This document shows positions 60,310-64,000 of a stretch of DNA of 64,000 nt, piece by piece. Position numbers and translations under genes: made by a program. Within the stretch, counting starts at the first letter, position 1. Every line of letters begins with the position of its first letter. This DNA comes from JBBIMP01 sp037444305 (lineage in GTDB: Bacteria; Acidobacteriota; UBA6911): assembly GCA_037444305.1 (NCBI GenBank), contig JBBIMP010000028.1:1-64000 (forward strand). Reading direction: 5' to 3'. Below the pieces are notes generated by a model. The model saw only the letters and a list, made by a program, of their open reading frames with translations. It had not been told where the DNA came from and did not search any database.

Positions 60310-61602
60310 TCAGGCGAACACCCGCTCGAACACGGCGTCGACGTTCCTGAGCTGGGCCTCGGGGTTCACAACCGATCGAATCTCCCCTAGGGAAAGCACC
60401 CTGGATATGTCGGCATCCTCCTGCAGGATCTGCAGAAAGTCCTTGTCTTCCTTCCATACCTTCATCGCGCAGCGCTGCACCCAGGCATAGGCCTCTTCGC
60501 GCACGATCCCCTTGCGGGTCAGGTCCAGAAGGAGCTGGCCGGAATATGCAAGCCCACGCGTCAGCTCCATGTTCTTGAGCATCCTCTCGGGATACACCTG
60601 CAGGCGGGAGACGATGCGCGTCATGGCCCGGAGCATGTAGCCGAGCAGCGAGGTCGCGTCGGGCAGGATGACCCGCTCGGCCGAAGAGTGGGAGATGTCC
60701 CGCTCGTGCCAGAGCGCGACGTTTTCGAGCGCCGTCACCGCGTAGCCGCGCAGCAGCCGCGACAAGCCGCAGATCTGCTCGCATTTCACCGGGTTGCGCT
60801 TATGCGGCATGGCGGACGATCCCTTCTGGCCCGCGGCGAAAGGTTCCTCGACCTCCCGCACCTCCGTCCGCTGCAGGTGCCGGATTTCCGTGGCAATCTT
60901 GTCCAGCGTCGCCCCGATGATCGCCAGGGTGCACAGATATTCGGCGTGGCGGTCCCGCTGCAGCGTCTGCGTCGAAATCTTCGCAGCCTCGAGGCCCAGC
61001 CTGGAGCAGACTTCGGCCTCGATATCCGGATCGAGATGGGCATAAGTCCCCACCGCGCCCGAAATCTTGCCCACCCGCATGATGGCGGCGGCGCGGCGCA
61101 GCCGTTCTCCGTGCCGGCAAATCTCGGCGAACCATACCGCCATCTTGAGGCCGAAAGTGGTGACCTCGGCGTGCACGCCGTGCGTTCTCCCCATCATGAG
61201 GGTTTTCCTGTGCTCCTGCGCGCGCGCCGCCACCGCGTCCCGGAACTCCTCCAGCGCCTGGAGAAGAAGCCGGTTCGCCGCCTTGATCTGCAGCGCCTGT
61301 GCGGTATCCACCACGTCGGTCGAGGTGAGACCCCAATGCACGTAGCGCGAATCGGGGCCGACGAATTCGGCCACGCTGCTGGTGAAGGCAACCAGGTCAT
61401 GATGGGTGACCTTCTCCAGTTCCCGGATCCTCTCGATCGAAAAATCCGCTTTCTTCTCGATGTTCTCGAGCGCTTCGGCGGGAATCCATCCCCTGGAGGC
61501 CAGCACGCGGCACACCTCTATCTCCACCTGCAGCCAGGCGCGGAATTTGTTTTCCTCGGACCAGATCGCGGCAAAATCGGCAGGCATGTATCGGTCTATC
61601 AC
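60310..61602 (-). CDS. purB: Adenylosuccinate lyase
   Basis: 430 residues. Cleaves adenylosuccinate and SAICAR in purine synthesis. The superfamily signature GSSAMPHKRNPVKCEQ is complete (~residue 260), with the catalytic serine in its first part; TSTDVVDTAQALQ and MGRTHGVHAE are the other conserved regions. GTG at 61602 has GGAGGG 9 nt upstream; ATG at 61587 is less well placed. It is in the YycJ-purB direction, 46 bp after the hydrolase gene. Confidence 0.96.
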   Translation of the reverse strand: MIDRYMPADFAAIWSEENKFRAWLQVEIEVCRVLASRGWIPAEALENIEKKADFSIERIRELEKVTHHDLVAFTSSVAEFVGPDSRYVHWGLTSTDVVDTAQALQIKAANRLLLQALEEFRDAVAARAQEHRKTLMMGRTHGVHAEVTTFGLKMAVWFAEICRHGERLRRAAAIMRVGKISGAVGTYAHLDPDIEAEVCSRLGLEAAKISTQTLQRDRHAEYLCTLAIIGATLDKIATEIRHLQRTEVREVEEPFAAGQKGSSAMPHKRNPVKCEQICGLSRLLRGYAVTALENVALWHERDISHSSAERVILPDATSLLGYMLRAMTRIVSRLQVYPERMLKNMELTRGLAYSGQLLLDLTRKGIVREEAYAWVQRCAMKVWKEDKDFLQILQEDADISRVLSLGEIRSVVNPEAQLRNVDAVFERVFA

Positions 61603-61648
61603 GAGTTTTCACCCTCCTCCATGATCCATTCTCCCGGGAACACCCGGG

Positions 61649-62434
61649 CTAAAAGCGGTATGTCCGGCTGATGTCGTCGGGCTTTGCGAGGTCGAGATGG
61701 GTTTGCGGGCTGAGCAGGCTCGAGCGGCCCTCGAGCGCCCGCTGGGCCGATAACCGGGCGATATCCGGGTGATTGTTCTTCTGGCTGAGGTGCGCCAGAA
61801 TCACGTGACGCGCCCTCCCGTCGAAATCCCCGGCGAGATACTCGGCCACGGCATCGTTGGAGAGGTGGCCCCGGCGGCTCTTGACCCGCTGCTTGAGCGC
61901 CCACGGGTAAGGCCCGACTTCGAGCATCCTCAGGTCGTGATTCGACTCCAGGACCAGCGCGTCGCACCCCCTGAGCCGCTCCGCCACCAGCTTGGATACG
62001 AATCCCAGGTCCAGCGCCACCCCCAGCTTGACGCCGTCCCTTTCGACCGTGAAGCCCATGGGATCGGCTGCATCGTGCGGCACAGGAAAGGGCGTGAACA
62101 CGATCCCGTCGATGTCGAACGGCACTCCGGTTTCGATCCGCGCGATCCGCCGCTCCTCCAGCGCGAGCCCCGAGGCCTGGAGCGCAGCCTCGCCGATGAA
62201 CACCGGCGTGGCGAGCTTCTTGACGAACGGCGCCAATCCCCGGCAGTGGTCCACATGCTCGTGCGAGATCACTATCGCCGAAACCGCCTCCGGCCGCACA
62301 CCGCACAGGCCCAGCCGGCGCGCCGTCTCTTTGCCGCTCAAGCCGATGTCGAGCAGGATATGCGTCCTTCCCTTGCTGACCAGCGCGGCGTTGCCGGAGC
62401 TGCCGCTCCCCAGAATCGTGAGGCTAAGTCCCAT
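61649..62434 (-). CDS. YycJ/WalJ-type metallo-beta-lactamase-fold hydrolase
   Basis: 261 residues. N-terminal TILGSGSSGNAALV and the metal motif SHEHVDHCRG (~residue 58) with later VLESNHDLRML and VILAHLSQKNN are typical of YycJ, a DNA 5'-exonuclease linked to mismatch repair and cell-wall signalling in Firmicutes. The role here is inferred from family. It lies 3 bp from the M16 peptidase gene, so the two are one transcript. Confidence 0.87.
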   Translation of the reverse strand: MGLSLTILGSGSSGNAALVSKGRTHILLDIGLSGKETARRLGLCGVRPEAVSAIVISHEHVDHCRGLAPFVKKLATPVFIGEAALQASGLALEERRIARIETGVPFDIDGIVFTPFPVPHDAADPMGFTVERDGVKLGVALDLGFVSKLVAERLRGCDALVLESNHDLRMLEVGPYPWALKQRVKSRRGHLSNDAVAEYLAGDFDGRARHVILAHLSQKNNHPDIARLSAQRALEGRSSLLSPQTHLDLAKPDDISRTYRF

Positions 62435-62437
62435 CTG

Positions 62438-63700
62438 TCACACTTTCAATCCGATCGTTTCGAGGCTCCGGTTGTCATGACTGCCGATGGCCGCCAGCGT
62501 CAGTCCCGCCGAATCGAACACCGTGTCGGCCATCGTCCGGATATCCCGCGCCCTCACGTGGTCGATCGCCCGCAGGATTTCGCCCGGGCTGTGCACCCGT
62601 TCATAATACATCTGCTGGTGGGCAAGGTGGGCCATCCGGCTGGTGGAGCTTTCGAGGCTGAGCATCAGCGCACCCTTCACGCACTCCTTGGCACGCTTCA
62701 ATTCTTGGGAAGACACCAGCTTCTCGCGCATGAGCCGGAACTCCCTGAGGATCAGCCGCACCACCTTCGCCGCCGCCTCCGGAGCCGTGCCCGCCGTGAC
62801 CAGCAGGGCGCCGGCGTCCTGCTGCAGGCTCAGGCTCGATTCGATCCCATAGACGAGCCCCTTCTTCTCCCGGATATTCTGAAACAGCCGCGAGCTCATC
62901 CCCCCTCCCAGGATACTGCTCAGGAGGTAGAGGCAGTACCGCTGCTCGGAAAGGACGCCGGGGCAGGGGAATCCCAGGCACAGGTGAAACTGCTCCAGAT
63001 TTTTCTTGTACCGGATCTCGCGGCCGCCGCCCGTCTTCGGCGGCGGGCCCAGATCCGCGCGCTCGCCGCGCGGCAGGTCGCCGAAATACCGCCCGGCCAG
63101 GGCCTGCACCCGCCGGTGGCGGATGTTGCCCGCCACCGCCAGCACGGTGTTTGCCGCATTGTAGTTTTTCCGGAAGTAGTCCAGCACATCCCTGCGCGTG
63201 ATGCCGGCCACCGATTCCTTCGATCCGGAAACGGCGCGCCCCAGCGGGTGTCTCGCCCAGAACCGCTCAAAAAACAGGTCGTGGATGAGCTCCTCGGGCG
63301 AATCCTCCACGGTGTTGATCTCCTCGAAAATCACGTTTTTCTCCCGGGCGACCTCCGCGCGCGGGAAGGTCGGGTGCAGAACTAGATCCGAGAGGAGTTC
63401 GATCGCGAACGGGAGCTGCTTGTCGAGTACCCTGGCGTAGAAGCCGACGTATTCCTTGTCGGTGAAGGCGTCGAGCTGGCCGCCCACCCCGTCGATGGCC
63501 CGGGCGATTTCCTCTCCGGAGCGGAACTGCGTCCCCTTGAAGAGCAGGTGCTCGATGAAGTGCGAGATTCCGTTCTTCCGCGGCTCCTCGAACCGCGACC
63601 CGCACCGCACCCAGACCCCGATGGAGACGGACCGAAGGTGCGGCATGGCCTCGCTGACGACCACCAGCCCGTTTTTCAGCTCTTGCCTGCGAATGTCCAT
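62438..63700 (-). CDS. M16-family zinc peptidase (processing-peptidase-like)
   Basis: 420 residues. The inverted zinc motif HFIEH (~residue 47) with a downstream glutamate in EEINTVEDSPEE forms the active site. The Arg/Tyr pair of the C-terminal domain appears in MSSRLFQNIREKKGLVYGIES. The single-chain form is close to bacterial PqqL/MPP-like peptidases that degrade peptides or process secreted proteins. No signal peptide is seen, so it is cytosolic. It is first in the peptidase-YycJ-purB operon. Confidence 0.93.
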   Translation of the reverse strand: MDIRRQELKNGLVVVSEAMPHLRSVSIGVWVRCGSRFEEPRKNGISHFIEHLLFKGTQFRSGEEIARAIDGVGGQLDAFTDKEYVGFYARVLDKQLPFAIELLSDLVLHPTFPRAEVAREKNVIFEEINTVEDSPEELIHDLFFERFWARHPLGRAVSGSKESVAGITRRDVLDYFRKNYNAANTVLAVAGNIRHRRVQALAGRYFGDLPRGERADLGPPPKTGGGREIRYKKNLEQFHLCLGFPCPGVLSEQRYCLYLLSSILGGGMSSRLFQNIREKKGLVYGIESSLSLQQDAGALLVTAGTAPEAAAKVVRLILREFRLMREKLVSSQELKRAKECVKGALMLSLESSTSRMAHLAHQQMYYERVHSPGEILRAIDHVRARDIRTMADTVFDSAGLTLAAIGSHDNRSLETIGLKV

Positions 63701-63841
63701 CGCGTCCTTGCGGAGCCCGATCAGCCAGAGGTATTACTACCACAGCGCAGACGGCACCGGCAACCGCGCATTGGTCCGCCCGCCTCGAGGTCCGCGCACG
63801 GCGGCAAAAGAAATGGTATCGTGAGGCCCGGGCCTGGAACG

Positions 63842-64000
63842 ATGACCGAGGAAGGGAAAACCAACCTGGTAGGATTGGAAGCCGCGGAGATCGGCGAGCT
63901 GATCGCCGACCTGGGGGAGCCCCCCTACCGGACAGACCAGATCTATGCGGGGATCTACCGCAGGCGCTACCGGCACTGGGACCGGTTCACCAGCCTCGGC
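63842..64000 (+). CDS. rlmN: 23S rRNA/tRNA (adenine-C2)-methyltransferase RlmN, N-terminal fragment
   Basis: The first 53 codons, cut by the window edge. TNLVGLEAAEIGELIADLG and the following EPPYRTDQIYAGIYRRR match the N-terminal domain of RlmN, a radical-SAM enzyme that methylates A2503 of 23S rRNA. The radical-SAM cysteines lie outside the window. It is divergent from the M16 peptidase gene. Confidence 0.8.
   Translation, partial: MTEEGKTNLVGLEAAEIGELIADLGEPPYRTDQIYAGIYRRRYRHWDRFTSLG

Overview
The window is G+C-rich chromosomal DNA from a Gram-negative bacterium, most likely a member of the Acidobacteriota. Evidence for an outer membrane: an ADP-heptose-type adenylyltransferase (LPS core), two SurA-like periplasmic foldases, TolQ/ExbB-ExbD proteins, a YidC with a large periplasmic domain, and beta-barrel or TonB-receptor-like proteins. 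The acidobacterial assignment is an inference. It rests on a VWFA-type secreted protein (21921-22961), a carboxypeptidase-regulatory-domain outer-membrane protein (30137-31909), secreted amidohydrolases and general gene content. No insertion sequence, prophage, integron or CRISPR array was seen.

Layout. 1-4.7 kb: tRNA-Leu(CAA), carD, a CNNM/CorC-type membrane protein, a secreted hypothetical, a 5'-truncated hemL remnant and tilS. 4.9-11 kb: ftsH, then a tightly overlapping folP-cdaA-ybbR-glmM run linking folate, c-di-AMP and peptidoglycan-precursor synthesis. 11-18 kb: rfaE2, mfd, two tandem parvulin foldases and a small barrel protein. 18-31 kb: two MacB-type permeases, a metallo-hydrolase, the VWFA protein, cobalamin adenosyltransferase, an EamA transporter, a DksA/TraR zinc-finger protein, an AstE-like deacylase, two amidohydrolases and a large outer-membrane protein. 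32-36.5 kb: a histidine kinase and a sigma54-dependent response regulator behind a near-perfect sigma54 promoter. 36.8-41 kb: tolQ-exbD-exbD-TPR operon, a secreted hypothetical and a STAS protein. 41-49.5 kb: enolase, two orphan Dpp/Opp-type ATPases, a Yip1 protein, a MacB-type ATPase plus membrane-fusion protein, and the catalytic subunit of methylmalonyl-CoA mutase.

49.9-60.2 kb is an origin-like cluster on the minus strand: rpmH-rnpA-yidD-yidC-jag-mnmE-mnmG-rsmG-(two perfect parS)-parA-parB-bactofilin-selD. dnaA, the usual neighbour of rpmH, is absent; purB, a YycJ-type hydrolase and an M16 peptidase follow instead. The window ends inside a divergent rlmN.

Links between genes: cobalamin adenosyltransferase would supply adenosylcobalamin to the mutase. 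The two permeases at 18-21 kb plausibly work with the ATPase and fusion protein at 45-48 kb. ParA/ParB, parS and bactofilin form a chromosome-segregation and cytoskeleton neighbourhood.

The most notable single observation is that selD reads through an in-frame UGA at the catalytic Cys/Sec position, with strong hairpins just 3' of it, so it appears to encode a selenocysteine-containing selenophosphate synthetase. The next most notable are the compact sigma54 control region and a 59/60-nt identical block shared by the two exbD paralogues. I did not find a convincing wholly new multi-gene system.
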